Assembly: GCF_900099555.1 (NCBI RefSeq)
Contig: NZ_FMWM01000002.1
Location: forward strand, 1 to 64,000
Reading direction: 5' to 3'
DNA from: Peptoniphilus raoultii
GTDB lineage: Bacteria; Bacillota; Clostridia; Tissierellales; Peptoniphilaceae
Length of the DNA stretch: 64,000 nt
This document shows, one piece after another, positions 18,879 through 28,534 of the stretch; within the stretch, counting starts at the first letter, position 1; each line of letters begins with the position of its first letter. The notes under the pieces were generated by a model, which saw only the letters and a program-made list of their open reading frames with translations, had not been told where the DNA came from and made no database searches. Position numbers and translations under genes: made by a program.

Positions 18879-19409
18879 CTACCTCAAATAATCTTTAAAA
18901 TCCTTTAGTTTTTTTAAATTATTTTTATCTAAAGAATTTACCTTGTCCCTTTTTAATTTTCTCCTAAAGTTTTCAGTAACTTTTTTTGAATTAATTACTT
19001 CAATCTCCAGTTCTCTTGCTGATGTCCTGCTGCCTCCTCTTGATAAAATTATGGATTGGACAGTAGAATCAGATGATGCAACTCTAACATTTCTCAGTCT
19101 TCCTATTCTGTCAAGCTCCCTTTCAATATAGTGGTCGGCACTTTCATTTTCTTTTGTAAAGACAATGTCAATTCCATCCTTACTATAAATTTTTCCGCTA
19201 GATCCCTTAACTAAATAGGCATCAAAAACAAGAATAATTTTTTCGCTTGTTGTATGGGAAAACTCAATTAAAATATTTATAAGTTCATTTCTTGCTTCTT
19301 CAAAAGAAATCTCCTTTAATTTATTTAAAGGCTCCCAAAAATTTATTATATTGTAACCATCTATAAATAGGTAATTTTTATTTTTTTCATAACGTCTGTT
19401 GTGAATCAT
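18879..19409 (-). CDS. NYN-domain ribonuclease (YacP/Rae1 family)
   Basis: This 176-residue protein has a PIN-like NYN nuclease fold: FIDGYNIINFW near residue 15, the acidic VFDAY and the later ADHYIERELD and VASSDSTVQ. YacP of Bacillus subtilis (Rae1) is a ribosome-associated A-site endonuclease, and the gene order rlmB-yacP is conserved here. It overlaps rlmB by four bases. Activity on ribosome-bound mRNA is inferred from the family. Confidence 0.9.
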   Translation of the reverse strand: MIHNRRYEKNKNYLFIDGYNIINFWEPLNKLKEISFEEARNELINILIEFSHTTSEKIILVFDAYLVKGSSGKIYSKDGIDIVFTKENESADHYIERELDRIGRLRNVRVASSDSTVQSIILSRGGSRTSARELEIEVINSKKVTENFRRKLKRDKVNSLDKNNLKKLKDFKDYLR

Positions 19410-20110
19410 CTTACCACTTCATACATGACAATTGCCGCTGCAACTGAAGCATTTAAGGAATCAAAATCTGAATAATTTGGAATCTTTACTATAAAATCGG
19501 CGTGTTTTTTTAAATTTTCTGCTATTCCTTTAGCTTCATTTCCTATAATTAAAGCAAGCTTATTGTCAAAGGTAGTATCCTTTATATCTTCCCCATTCAT
19601 ATGGCAGGCATAAATCCAAAAACTTTCTTTTTTTAATTTTTCAATAGCCTGAGAAAGGTTATTTACCACAGAAATTTTTACACTATCTACTGCCCCTTGA
19701 GAAGTTTTATAGACTGTATCGTTTACAAGGACAGACCCGTGCCTTGGAATAATAATTGCATCAAAGGCAAAGTATAAAGATGATCTTATAATTGCTCCAA
19801 AATTGTGGGGGTCTTCAATTTTATCAAGAATCAAAAGTTTTGCAGCTTCTTTTTCTCTTAGGTCATTTAAAAGTTCATCAAAATCCGTATATTTAAATCC
19901 GCTTATAAGAGCACAAACGCCTTGATGATTTTTTCCTTCTGTCATTTTATCGAGCTTATCCTTTGAAACACGGGCAATTAAAACCTTATTTTCATCTGCC
20001 ATTGCCTTTATTTTTATTATTGAGCCACCACTTGCTGCCAAATATAATTTATCAACTTTTTTATTTTTCAGGGCTTCAATAACTGGCCCTCTTCCATAAA
20101 TATACGTCAT
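19406..20110 (-). CDS. rlmB: 23S rRNA (guanosine-2'-O-)-methyltransferase RlmB-type
   Basis: This TrmH/SpoU-family methyltransferase has 234 residues. It has the short N-terminal substrate-binding domain ([13 protein letters not shown]), and the SPOUT domain with [28 protein letters not shown] and [18 protein letters not shown], which form the knotted SAM site. In the family it methylates the ribose of G2251 of 23S rRNA. Neighbours cysS, mrnC and yacP form the classical Firmicute cluster. Confidence 0.93.
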   Translation of the reverse strand: MTYIYGRGPVIEALKNKKVDKLYLAASGGSIIKIKAMADENKVLIARVSKDKLDKMTEGKNHQGVCALISGFKYTDFDELLNDLREKEAAKLLILDKIEDPHNFGAIIRSSLYFAFDAIIIPRHGSVLVNDTVYKTSQGAVDSVKISVVNNLSQAIEKLKKESFWIYACHMNGEDIKDTTFDNKLALIIGNEAKGIAENLKKHADFIVKIPNYSDFDSLNASVAAAIVMYEVVR

Positions 20111-20874
20111 TTTTCTCCTAATCCATTAAAAAATTCTCTAACTTCTTTTGCCCTTCCGCAGGTCATTTTCCCTTCAGGACATGGACCATTTACGCAGCCC
20201 GGTCCTGCATTTTCAAATAAAATTGGGCTAAGCTCCTTTAACTGTCTTAGCATTTCTGTTGCCATCTGCTTTATTTCCCATTGGGCCCTATTGCAGCATC
20301 TTAGTGAAAAGAAATGCAAAAGAGTTCTAACATTCATAGTGAAGACAATTTTTGTTTCGCAGGCATTTGGAAAAACATATCTCGCATCTTCAATGGAAAG
20401 TTTTTCAACATTTCTTATTGCCTTTTCCCTAGTCATTCCCTTTTCAATATAGGGTCTCGAATTTTCTTCAACTAAAATATCTACAAGTTCACTATAGGCC
20501 CTTTGATCTTCTTCCATGGCCTTAATATAAATTTCCCTTGCCCTTTCATTTTTTTCAATCTGCGGCGGGATGATATATTCAAAATGATCAAGCCTTACAT
20601 ATCTTTGGGACTGCTGAGAATAAGATGCAATTCTATGCCTTACAAGCTGGTGAGTTAAAGTTCTTGAAACCCCTTCAACTGCAAATGTAAAAGAAGCGTG
20701 CTCTAGTGGAGATAAATGCGAAAGACCCATAAGCATATTTAAAAAATTATTTGTAGAATCCTCATCTAATTTTTCGCTGATTTCATCTACACCCACCCTT
20801 GAATAACAAAGTTTTGCTGACTTAGCAATTGTTTCTTCAGGAAAATTTGTATAGGCAATTATTTTTACCTTCAT
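20107..20874 (-). CDS. thyX: FAD-dependent thymidylate synthase ThyX
   Basis: ThyX makes dTMP from dUMP with methylene-THF and reduced flavin. The 255-residue protein shows the diagnostic [13 protein letters not shown] motif (RHRxxSxxxxSxR) near residue 79, and [15 protein letters not shown] in the C-terminal half. The gene is inserted between mrnC and rlmB and overlaps both by four bases. No ThyA is in the window. With folD and the 5-formyl-THF cyclo-ligase near the right end, it belongs to one-carbon metabolism. Confidence 0.97.
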   Translation of the reverse strand: MKVKIIAYTNFPEETIAKSAKLCYSRVGVDEISEKLDEDSTNNFLNMLMGLSHLSPLEHASFTFAVEGVSRTLTHQLVRHRIASYSQQSQRYVRLDHFEYIIPPQIEKNERAREIYIKAMEEDQRAYSELVDILVEENSRPYIEKGMTREKAIRNVEKLSIEDARYVFPNACETKIVFTMNVRTLLHFFSLRCCNRAQWEIKQMATEMLRQLKELSPILFENAGPGCVNGPCPEGKMTCGRAKEVREFFNGLGEK

Positions 20875-21284
20875 TTTATCATCTCCATAAAAATTTCAAG
20901 AATCCTTTCATATCTGCCCAAAAGATAAAGATGGCCAAAAAGAGCTTCAAGTCCCGTTGCCATTTTATAATCTGAAATTTCAGCATTTTTGGGAACTGTA
21001 TGGCTCTTGGCATTTCTCCCCCTCTTTACAATTTGCCTTTCTTCTTCATCTAAATTGTCTTTAACTTTTTCCAATAAATCCCTTTGATTTTTTGCCTTTA
21101 CATATTTTATGGCCTCTCTGTGAAGCTTATTGGCAGAAAGATTTTTATTTAAGACGTGAGTTCTAACTAAAATTTCAAAAACTCCGTCACCTATAAAGGC
21201 AAGAGCTAAGGGTGAAAGCTCCTTTATATTTTTCTCATTATAAGTTTCTCCAAGATGCAAAAGATTTTTTAAATTCTCTTCCAA
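20871..21284 (-). CDS. mrnC: Mini-ribonuclease 3
   Basis: This 137-residue RNase III-like nuclease lacks the dsRNA-binding domain. It contains [19 protein letters not shown] with the catalytic Asp, and [17 protein letters not shown] with the second acidic site. In Bacillus subtilis Mini-III matures 23S rRNA ends. It overlaps cysS by 16 bases and thyX by four. Confidence 0.94.
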   Translation of the reverse strand: MEENLKNLLHLGETYNEKNIKELSPLALAFIGDGVFEILVRTHVLNKNLSANKLHREAIKYVKAKNQRDLLEKVKDNLDEEERQIVKRGRNAKSHTVPKNAEISDYKMATGLEALFGHLYLLGRYERILEIFMEMIK

Positions 21285-22675
21285 AGTGTACCCTTTCTCG
21301 TGTCCTCTATGGATATACCCATTTTTAAAAGTTTATCACGAATTTCATCAGCCTCTTTAAAGTCTTTATTTTTTCTGGCTGCATTTCTCTTTTCAATTAA
21401 ATCCATTACTTCCTTTGAAAAGTCGTCATCTTCCTTATCTTCCTTTTCCATAATTCCCAAAACTCTTGTCAATTTTTTTAGAATATCAAGTGCAAAAGAT
21501 AAAATTTCCCTTGATGAATTTTCTGAAAGATTTAAATTTATTTCCTTAACCAAATCAAAAACTCCTGTTATGGCATCAGCTGTATTTAAATCATCATCCA
21601 TGGCCCTTTCAAATTTCTTTTGGCAATCTATAAACTTTTCTTTTAATTCTTTTTCTTCATCCTTTAAATTTTCTATTTTAGAAGCTTCTAAATCTCTTAT
21701 AATTTTATCCCTTGCATTATAAAGTCTTTTAGAGGCATTTTTTGTTTGGTCCATAACTTCTCTTGAAAAATTAATGGGCGATCTGTATCCAGTTGTTAGT
21801 AGGAAAAATCTTAAAATTTCTAGATCATATTCCTCCGAAATTTCTCTAACTGTGAAAAAATTGCCCTTGGATTTTGACATTTTTTCACTATTAACTGTTA
21901 TCATTCCATTGTGGAGCCAATATCTTGCAAAGTCTTTGTCATTGCAGGCTTCTGACTGAGCAATTTCGTTTTCGTGGTGGGGGAATTTTAAATCTTCGCC
22001 GCCTGTGTGGATGTCAATTGTATCTCCCAAAATAGTTTTTGCCATTACGCTGCATTCAATATGCCAGCCGGGTCTTCCATCTCCCCAAGGAGCATGCCAA
22101 AAGGGTTCTCCTTCTTTTTTATTTTTCCATAGGGCAAAGTCATAGGGATTTTTTTTCTTTTCAGAAACATCTACCCTTGCCCCGCTAATCAAATCTTCAA
22201 TATTTTTTCCTGAAAGTTTGCCATAGTCCTTTGCATAGTTTACATCAAAATAAACATCTCCCTCTGAAACATAGGCCGCTTTCTTGTCAATTAAAGTCTC
22301 TATAAAATTAATCATTTCAGGCACAAGTTGAGTTGCCCTTGGGTTTATGGTTTCGTAATCATAAAGTCCAAGGCCACCTGCATCTTTTTTAAATTCTTCA
22401 ATATATTTTTCGGCAACTTCATCAGTGGTTATCTCCTCTTCATTTGCCCTATTTATGATTTTATCGTCAACATCTGTAAAATTTAAAACAAATTTAACAT
22501 CATAGCCCTTGTATAAAAAATATCTTCTTAAAGTATCAAAGACTACAATGGGCCTTGCATTGCCAACATGAATATAATTATAGACAGTGGGGCCGCAATT
22601 ATACATGGTAACTTTTCCCTCATTAATGGGGACAAATTCTTCCTTTTTACCCCTAAGTGAATTAAATAGTTTCAT
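21269..22675 (-). CDS. cysS: Cysteinyl-tRNA synthetase
   Basis: This class I synthetase (468 residues) charges tRNA-Cys. It shows the HIGH-type motif HVGN in [11 protein letters not shown], zinc-site residues ([26 protein letters not shown]) and the KMSKS loop [11 protein letters not shown] chose the ATG at 22675, which has AGGAGG seven bases upstream, rather than the longer frame to 22726, which runs through a terminator hairpin. The next gene, mrnC, overlaps it. Confidence 0.97.
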   Translation of the reverse strand: MKLFNSLRGKKEEFVPINEGKVTMYNCGPTVYNYIHVGNARPIVVFDTLRRYFLYKGYDVKFVLNFTDVDDKIINRANEEEITTDEVAEKYIEEFKKDAGGLGLYDYETINPRATQLVPEMINFIETLIDKKAAYVSEGDVYFDVNYAKDYGKLSGKNIEDLISGARVDVSEKKKNPYDFALWKNKKEGEPFWHAPWGDGRPGWHIECSVMAKTILGDTIDIHTGGEDLKFPHHENEIAQSEACNDKDFARYWLHNGMITVNSEKMSKSKGNFFTVREISEEYDLEILRFFLLTTGYRSPINFSREVMDQTKNASKRLYNARDKIIRDLEASKIENLKDEEKELKEKFIDCQKKFERAMDDDLNTADAITGVFDLVKEINLNLSENSSREILSFALDILKKLTRVLGIMEKEDKEDDDFSKEVMDLIEKRNAARKNKDFKEADEIRDKLLKMGISIEDTRKGTLWKRI

Positions 22676-22685
22676 ATTTCCTCCT

Positions 22686-22713
22686 ATAAAAAAACGCCTC
22701 AACAAGAGACGAT
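22686..22713 (-). terminator. Intrinsic terminator between the Nudix gene and cysS
   Basis: CGTCTC and GAGGCG form a six-pair stem with one G-U wobble and a TTGTT loop, followed by TTTTTTT on the minus strand. It starts at the Nudix stop codon and should reduce read-through into cysS. Confidence 0.7.
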
Positions 22714-23216
22714 TATTTTCCTTCATCCTGAATTTTTTTAAAGAAATCCCTATAATAATTTAAGCCAATAAAAATTCCCCTATCAACCATTTGTAAAATT
22801 TCTTCTGCACTTGCAAGTCTTACATCCATAACTTCTTCTTTTTGCATAGTAATTTCATCTAAATCAAAATCTTTTTTCACTAAAAATATATGAAAGATAG
22901 AGTTTCTGCCATAAATTATTCTTTTAAGCTTAATTTCATCAAGGGCTAAATCAAGGCCAAGTTCTTCAAAAAATTCCCTTTTCATACCTTCTTTGGAATT
23001 TTCACCAGAAATAACAGAACCGCCTGCCGAACAATACCACATTCCAGGAAAAGTCGATTTATTTAAGGACCTTCTTTGAATAATAAATTTATTATCACTT
23101 CTAAGAATCCAGCCCTCACTAACTAAATGGTATTGACCGTTTTTTATTTCCATGCCTCTTTTAATAACCCTATGCTTAAATTTTCCGTTTTTATTATATA
23201 GATCCCAATATTCCAA
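22713..23216 (-). CDS. Nudix hydrolase
   Basis: This 167-residue protein has a full Nudix box: GSVISGENSKEGMKREFFEE followed by LGL, giving G-x5-E-x7-R-E-x2-E-E-x-G. The N-terminal segment (EYWDLYNKNGKFKHRVIKRG) resembles the isopentenyl-diphosphate isomerase-like Nudix group that also includes nucleotide pyrophosphohydrolases. The substrate is unknown. It is separated from cysS by a terminator. Confidence 0.9.
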   Translation of the reverse strand: MEYWDLYNKNGKFKHRVIKRGMEIKNGQYHLVSEGWILRSDNKFIIQRRSLNKSTFPGMWYCSAGGSVISGENSKEGMKREFFEELGLDLALDEIKLKRIIYGRNSIFHIFLVKKDFDLDEITMQKEEVMDVRLASAEEILQMVDRGIFIGLNYYRDFFKKIQDEGK

Positions 23217-23374
23217 GATAGTCTCCTCTTTCTTATTTTACACTATTTAGAATTTTTAATAAAGATAAAATAAAGGAAAGTTTAAGTAAAAACTTCTTTC
23301 AATTGTAAGAAGTTTATAAGATTATTTTTAAAAAAATTAAAAATTTTAAGGACTTATTCCTTTTTATCTTTGTC

Positions 23375-23413
23375 ATAAAAAAAAGGACCAGGTTTTTAAA
23401 CTAAGTCCTTTTC
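23375..23413 (-). terminator. Intrinsic terminator of the methionine unit
   Basis: On the minus strand AAAAGGAC pairs with GTCCTTTT across a 16-base loop and runs into a T tract. It lies 16 bases after the fusion gene. A second hairpin (AAACTTCTT/AAGAAGTTT) follows near 23.3 kb. Confidence 0.75.
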
Positions 23414-23428
23414 ATAGGCTTTTGCTAT

Positions 23429-25225
23429 TTAATTATCTTTAATTTCTGTTCCCTTAAAATCTGGGTCATTAGTATTTAAAATCTTTATAGTTATATTCTT
23501 ATTTTTTACAGGTCCAATTGCATCTTTTTGGTAGACGGATGCACCGCCATCAATAATATTTTCAAGCTGTCTATAGGATAAATATTCTATGGTCTTTGCC
23601 TTATCATTTTTATTTGGATCATCAGTCATTATTCCATTTACATCTGTCCAGTTTTCATAGACAGAAGAATTTAAAACAGAAGCAATTATTGAACCTGTGT
23701 AGTCTGAACCGCCTCTGGCAAAAGTTTTTATATTTCCTCCAGAGTCGCTACCATAAAATCCTGGCACTACAATTTTTTCTCCTCTTTTAATTTGGCTTTT
23801 GATTTTTTCCTTAGTATTTTCAAAATCAACTTGCCCTTCCCTGTTAAAGGAAATTATATCCTTGGCATCTACAAATTTATAGCCCAAAAATTCTGCCATT
23901 AATACTGCATTTAAATATTCGCCTCTTGAAATTATAAAATCTTTGGAGGAAGAATTTTTAATTTCCTCAAAAGTTTCATTAATAATCTTTTCTACTGCTT
24001 CAAGTTTTAGTTTGTTAGAAATTTCTAAAAATCTATTTTTAACTTCATCTGTAAATTTCCCCTTGTCTTCATACAAATTATTTAAGGCCCTTTGAAGTTT
24101 TTCGATTTCAAGAGAAAGGTCCTTAATATCTTCATTTAATTCATTTATCTTTATAAGCTGGTCTGTTACTTTTTTATCTTCTTTAAATCTCTTGCCAGGT
24201 GCTGATACGACAATTATATCCCTGTCTTCCTTAGATAAAATTATGTCCTTAACCTTTTTAAATTGATCAGAATCTGAAAGTGAGGTTCCGCCAAATTTTG
24301 AAACAGATTTTGTTTTTATTTCTTCTATATTATAGGGGGTTTCTTGGTAGACATAATAATTTAGCCAATTTGAAAATAATAAGTTTGCAGAAGACTTCCA
24401 CCTTACAACAATATCCTTTTGGGGATTATTGTCCTTATAATAATTGGAAGGCAAATCTGTATCAAGACCCTTTTTTTGATCCCTTAAATATTCTTCGTGA
24501 AGGGTCTGCTTGTCATATTCTAAGTGGCCAAAATTAAAAATAAATCTGCCATCAAGAGATTTCGCAAGGCCAATTCCAGTATCATCTCTTGAAGATAAAA
24601 CTTCTAAATCTTCTCTCCCAATAAAGGAGGATTCTTCGGCATAGGAATATCTTGAAGTTGGAACATAAAATATATCATCAAAACCCTTTAGTAATTTATC
24701 ATCTGATGCCTTTTCAAATTCATAAACCCCAAAAATTTTCTTATTTAAAATGACTGAATCAATATTATAAAAATATTTTAGGGCTGCTTGAGCTGACCAG
24801 CAAATAAACATAGTGGAAAATACATTTTTCTTGGCAAATTCAAAAATCTTTGTCAACTCCTCCCAATATTTTATATTTTGATATTCAATTTTTTCAAGAG
24901 GAGCTCCCGTTACAATTAAGCCGTCATATTTATCTTCCTTAATATCTTCATAGGTCTTATAAAATCTTTCTAAGTGACTTTTGGAAGAATTTTTTGGTTC
25001 ATAGGAATCCATTCTAATTAAATCCACGTCAATTTGTAGACTTGTATTTGATAAAAGTCTAAGGAGCTGAATTTCAGTTACTTCTTTTCTTGGCATTAAA
25101 TTTACAATCCCTATTTTTAAAGGCCTTATATCTTGGCTTGAAGCCCTTGTATTTTTTATGGTAAAAATATTTTCTTTATTTAATATATCTTTTGAAATTA
25201 AATTTTCAGGAATTATTACAGGCAT
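23429..25225 (-). CDS. Fusion of MetA-type homoserine O-acyltransferase and aspartokinase
   Basis: Residues 1 to about 300 are MetA: NLMPRK, the catalytic cysteine in MFICWSAQAALKYFY, and the His/Glu pair in NFGHLEYD. MetA acylates homoserine for methionine synthesis. Residues about 305 to 598 are an aspartokinase catalytic domain: SVSKFGGTSLSD at its start, VSAPGKRF, ISRGEYLNAV and FARGGSDYTGS. No ACT regulatory domain follows, so the kinase end stops early compared with the usual 400-450 residues. One frame encodes both without interruption. The fusion joins the first step of the aspartate family to the branch step to methionine. It lies 10 bases after the sulfhydrylase gene, under a T-box leader. 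Whether the acyl donor is acetyl- or succinyl-CoA cannot be told with certainty. Confidence 0.93.
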   Translation of the reverse strand: MPVIIPENLISKDILNKENIFTIKNTRASSQDIRPLKIGIVNLMPRKEVTEIQLLRLLSNTSLQIDVDLIRMDSYEPKNSSKSHLERFYKTYEDIKEDKYDGLIVTGAPLEKIEYQNIKYWEELTKIFEFAKKNVFSTMFICWSAQAALKYFYNIDSVILNKKIFGVYEFEKASDDKLLKGFDDIFYVPTSRYSYAEESSFIGREDLEVLSSRDDTGIGLAKSLDGRFIFNFGHLEYDKQTLHEEYLRDQKKGLDTDLPSNYYKDNNPQKDIVVRWKSSANLLFSNWLNYYVYQETPYNIEEIKTKSVSKFGGTSLSDSDQFKKVKDIILSKEDRDIIVVSAPGKRFKEDKKVTDQLIKINELNEDIKDLSLEIEKLQRALNNLYEDKGKFTDEVKNRFLEISNKLKLEAVEKIINETFEEIKNSSSKDFIISRGEYLNAVLMAEFLGYKFVDAKDIISFNREGQVDFENTKEKIKSQIKRGEKIVVPGFYGSDSGGNIKTFARGGSDYTGSIIASVLNSSVYENWTDVNGIMTDDPNKNDKAKTIEYLSYRQLENIIDGGASVYQKDAIGPVKNKNITIKILNTNDPDFKGTEIKDN

Positions 25226-25235
25226 TTTTTTCTCC

Positions 25236-26510
25236 TTAGGCCCTTAGGGCATTATCTATATCGCTAATTAGGTCGTCAGCATTTTCTATCCCAATTGAAA
25301 GTCTAATTAAATTTCCAGGTATGCCAGCTTTTTTTAGTTCTTCATCTGAAAGCTGTCTGTGAGTTGATGAAGCAGGATGAAGAGCATAGGATCTTACATC
25401 TGAAACGTGAACAACAAGAGTTAATAATTCAAGAGAATCTATAAATTTTGCAGCTTCTTCCCTTCCTCCTTTTATTCCAAAGGATATAACTCCACTTCCT
25501 GCCCTTAAATATTTTTTTGCAAGTTCATAATCAGGAGAAGATTTTAAGAAAGGATAATTTACAAATTCAACCTTCTCATGTTTTTCTAAAAATTCTGCAA
25601 TTTTTAAGGCGTTTTGTGAATGTCTTTCAAGTCTTAGGAAGAGAGTATCAATTCCTAAAATTGTTAAAAAGGCATTAAAGGGTGAGGGGGCATTTCCAAA
25701 ATCTCTTAATAAAACAGTTCTTATTCTTGCAGCATAAGCGGCCTTTCCAAAGGCTTCTGTGAAAACAAGACCGTGATATGATTCATCCTTTTCTGTTAGA
25801 CAGGGATAATTTCCCTTGGACCAATTAAAATTTCCCGAATCCACAATTAATCCTCCAATTGTTGTTGCGTGTCCTTCCAAATATTTTGTTGAAGCATAGG
25901 TTACAACATCAGCCCCAAAATCTATTGGTTTGCAAAGAACTGGAGTTGTTAAAGTGTTGTCTACAATTAGGGGAATATTATGAGAGTGAGCGATTTGTGC
26001 ATATTTTTCAATATCTAAAATTTGAGTTGAAGGATTTGCCAAAACTTCTCCTAAAATAAGTCTTGTCTTGCTATCAATATTTCTTTCTAATTCTTCAAAG
26101 TCATTACATGAAACAAATCTTGCTTCTATGCCATATTTTATTAAAGTTGTTCCTAAAAGATTAAAAGTTCCTCCATAAACATTATTTAAGGCAACAATAT
26201 TTTCTCCAGCCTTTGTTATATTTAAAACTGCATTAAGATTTGCTGATTGGCCTGATGAAGTTGCCACAGCTGCCACTCCTCCATCAAGGGCTGCAATTTT
26301 CTTTTCAAGGGCATCAGTTGTAGGATTTCCAAGTCTAGTATAGAAAAATCCTCCTTCTTTTAAGTCAAATAGATTTGCAACTGTTTCTGTACTGTCATAT
26401 TTAAAAGTTGTTGACTGAACAATTGGCACAACTCTTGGCTGCCCACTTTTTGGTTCATAGCCTGCTTGCACACATAAAGTTTCTAAGTTCTTAAAATTTT
26501 TCTTTGTCAT
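25236..26510 (-). CDS. O-acetylhomoserine sulfhydrylase (MetY-type, PLP enzyme)
   Basis: This 424-residue Cys/Met-metabolism PLP enzyme makes homocysteine from acyl-homoserine and sulfide. It shows FFYTRLGNPTTDALEKKIA, the cofactor region ATSSGQSANLNAV, and the Schiff-base lysine in TYASTKYLEGHAT. Length and the long C-terminal domain (HPASSTHRQL) favour O-acetylhomoserine sulfhydrylase over cystathionine gamma-synthase. I chose the ATG at 26510, with GGAGG eight bases upstream. It lies between the T-box leader and the MetA-aspartokinase gene. Confidence 0.93.
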   Translation of the reverse strand: MTKKNFKNLETLCVQAGYEPKSGQPRVVPIVQSTTFKYDSTETVANLFDLKEGGFFYTRLGNPTTDALEKKIAALDGGVAAVATSSGQSANLNAVLNITKAGENIVALNNVYGGTFNLLGTTLIKYGIEARFVSCNDFEELERNIDSKTRLILGEVLANPSTQILDIEKYAQIAHSHNIPLIVDNTLTTPVLCKPIDFGADVVTYASTKYLEGHATTIGGLIVDSGNFNWSKGNYPCLTEKDESYHGLVFTEAFGKAAYAARIRTVLLRDFGNAPSPFNAFLTILGIDTLFLRLERHSQNALKIAEFLEKHEKVEFVNYPFLKSSPDYELAKKYLRAGSGVISFGIKGGREEAAKFIDSLELLTLVVHVSDVRSYALHPASSTHRQLSDEELKKAGIPGNLIRLSIGIENADDLISDIDNALRA

Positions 26511-26549
26511 CTTATTATCCTCCAAAAATTATATTTGATAGTTTTATGA

Positions 26550-26790
26550 GATAAAAAAAGAGCTCTCATCCTCAAAGGACGAAAGCTCGTGTTACCACCT
26601 TTATTTAATGCATACTCACATATGCAAACTCATCAAGTACTATCATACTCTAGCTCTGTAACGGGAGCTCCCGTAAATGTCTAATATCGACAAATCCTAG
26701 AAAAAGACCATGTTCATTATAAATCGATCTGCTTTTCTCACCACAACAAAGCTCTCTGGAATCTCTTTTTATAACTACTCTTCTTTTTAT
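26550..26790 (-). promoter_or_regulatory. T-box riboswitch (probably methionine-specific)
   Basis: The minus-strand leader carries the T-box element GGTGGTAACACG (about 26587-26598), followed by a terminator stem GAGCTTTCGTCC/GGATGAGAGCTC with TTTTTTT. Upstream, the stem I region has AGAGAGC near its base, GTTGTGGTG in the distal region and GAACATGGTC near the specifier loop. An AUG codon at the specifier would read tRNA-Met. The downstream genes support methionine. Specifier position is inferred, not folded. Confidence 0.88.
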
Positions 26791-26810
26791 AAAGTTTAAA
26801 TTTAAATATC

Positions 26811-26839
26811 AGTTTACAAAAAACTTTTATTAATGTCAA
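26811..26839 (-). promoter_or_regulatory. Sigma-A promoter of the T-box/methionine unit
   Basis: TTGACA (26834-26839), a 17-base spacer and TAAACT (26811-26816) lie just upstream of the T-box leader. Confidence 0.7.
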
Positions 26840-26878
26840 GCCTTTTTCTTTAATTTTTTATTTATTTGTAAATTTTTC

Positions 26879-26907
26879 TTTACTATAAATTTTAATTATT
26901 ATAGAAT
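26879..26907 (+). promoter_or_regulatory. Promoter of the ldh pseudogene
   Basis: TTTACT (26879-26884), a 17-base spacer and TAGAAT (26902-26907) precede the ldh start, which also keeps a strong GGAAGAGGAG ribosome binding site. Confidence 0.55.
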
Positions 26908-26937
26908 TAATAAACTCATGAATAGGAAGAGGAGAAT

Positions 26938-27774
26938 ATGAGAAAAAATCCAAATTTTAAAGTTATTCTTGTAGGTGATGGATCTGTTGGTTCAAGTTTT
27001 GCCTTTGCAATGACTTTAAAGGGTCTCGGAAGAGAACTTGGCATTATTGACATGAACAAAAACAAAACTATTGGAGATGCCATGGACTTAAATCCAGCCA
27101 TAACTTACAATGCAACAAAAAAAATATATTCAGCCGAATATAGCGACTGTGCGGATGCAGATATTGTTGTTATTACTGCTGGTGCACCACAAAACCCAGG
27201 CGAAACAAAACTTGATCTTGTTTACAAAAATTTGAAAATAATTAAATCCGTTGTTTCTGAAATTATAAAATCAGGTTTTGATGGAATATCTCGTTTTGTA
27301 GGAGTTGATCCTCGTGACGTTTCAGCTTATATTATGGGTGAACACGGCGACACATCCTTCCCTGTTTGGTCAAATGCGTCAATTGGCGGAAAGAAAGTGG
27401 AAAAATGGATTAAGGAAAAAACTGATGCCCTTGAAAGTGCAAAGGAAGAAATTTATGCAAATGTCCGTGACGTTGCCTATAAAATAATTAATACAAAAGG
27501 GGCAACTTACTACGGCGTTGCAACTGTTCTTGCAAAAATTTGTAGAATTATTATTGAAAGTTCTCATTCAATTATTACTGTTGGAGCTTATCTTTATGGC
27601 TAATATGGTTTTAATGACATCTATATCGGAACTCCTGTAATTCTTGGAAGAAATGGCATTGAAAAAATCATTGAAATTCATTTAAACGAATAAGAGCATA
27701 AACTTATGGAAACTTCTTACAAAGCCTTAAAAACTGTCCAAGAAGAAGGGCTTGAAAAATTAGAAGAAGAATAA
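26938..27774 (+). pseudogene. L-lactate dehydrogenase pseudogene (internal deletion, two nonsense codons)
   Basis: The frame begins like L-LDH, with the NAD-binding VILVGDGSVGSSFAFAM, VVITAGAPQNPGETKLDLV and, later, the active-site segment IMGEHGDTSFPVWS. Between FDGI (about residue 117) and SRFVGVDPRD about 35-40 residues are missing, including the NPVD-type segment that holds catalytic and cofactor contacts. After LYG at residue 221 a TAA interrupts the frame where family members often carry Gln, and the frame continues as YGFNDIYIGTPVILGRNG. A second TAA follows at LNE, and the C-terminus LEKLEEE ends at 27774. The gene is dead although its promoter and ribosome binding site remain. This fits a non-fermenting, amino-acid-using lifestyle. 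Confidence 0.88.
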
Positions 27775-27781
27775 TAAAAAG

Positions 27782-27817
27782 AAAAAAACTAGGAGAAAAT
27801 TATCTTCTAGTTTTTTC
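27782..27817. terminator. Bidirectional terminator between ldh remnant and livF
   Basis: AAAACTAG and CTAGTTTT form the stem, with A and T tracts on either side. It serves the converging ldh remnant and the livF end. Confidence 0.8.
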
Positions 27818-27838
27818 TTGCAACTTTTTATTATATAC

Positions 27839-28534
27839 TTATTCGCCTAAATAAGCTGCTTTTATTGAAGGATCATTTGCCAAATCTTTTGCAAGTCCTT
27901 CTTTAACAATTTTTCCAGTTTCCAAAACGTAGGCCCTATCTGAAACTTCAAGGGCAAGATTTGCATTTTGTTCAACTAATAAAATTGTTGTCTTTTCTTC
28001 CTTTAAAATTTTTATAACTTGAAAAATTTTATCTACAAAAATTGGCGATAGGCCCATGGAAGGCTCGTCAAGAAGCAAAAGTTTTGGTCTTGACATCAGG
28101 GCCCTTCCCATAGCAAGCATTTGCTGCTCGCCTCCTGAAAGTGTGCCTGCCAACTGATTTTTTCTCTCTTCTAAAATTGGAAACATTTCATATATTCTCT
28201 TTAAAATATGATCGCTTGAACCCTTAATTAAATAGGAACCCAGAATTAAGTTGTCGTAAACTGAAAGACCAGTAAAAACTCTTCTGCCTTCAGGAACCTG
28301 TGCAATTCCTTTTTTTGTAATTTCGTGGGCTTTGAATTTTGAAATGTCTTCTCCTAAAAAATTAACTCTTCCTTCTTTTGGCACAAGGCCTGAAATAGAT
28401 TGTAGGGTCGTTGTCTTTCCTGCTCCATTTGCTCCTACAAGAGAAACAGTTTCTCCCTCATTTACCTCTAAATTTATTTTTTGAAGGGCGTGAATATTTC
28501 CATAATATACATCTAATTTTTCTACTTTAAGCAC
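27839..28534 (-). CDS. livF: Branched-chain amino acid ABC transporter ATP-binding protein LivF
   Basis: This 231-residue ATPase is one of two in the high-affinity branched-chain amino acid importer. It shows Walker A (GANGAGKTTTLQ), the LivF-type VPEGRRVFTGLSVYDNL, signature LSGGEQQMLAMGRALM and Walker B (LLLLDEPSMGLSP). I chose the GTG at 28534 because GGAGG lies eight bases upstream inside the end of livG. The two genes overlap by eight bases. Confidence 0.94.
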   Translation of the reverse strand: MLKVEKLDVYYGNIHALQKINLEVNEGETVSLVGANGAGKTTTLQSISGLVPKEGRVNFLGEDISKFKAHEITKKGIAQVPEGRRVFTGLSVYDNLILGSYLIKGSSDHILKRIYEMFPILEERKNQLAGTLSGGEQQMLAMGRALMSRPKLLLLDEPSMGLSPIFVDKIFQVIKILKEEKTTILLVEQNANLALEVSDRAYVLETGKIVKEGLAKDLANDPSIKAAYLGE

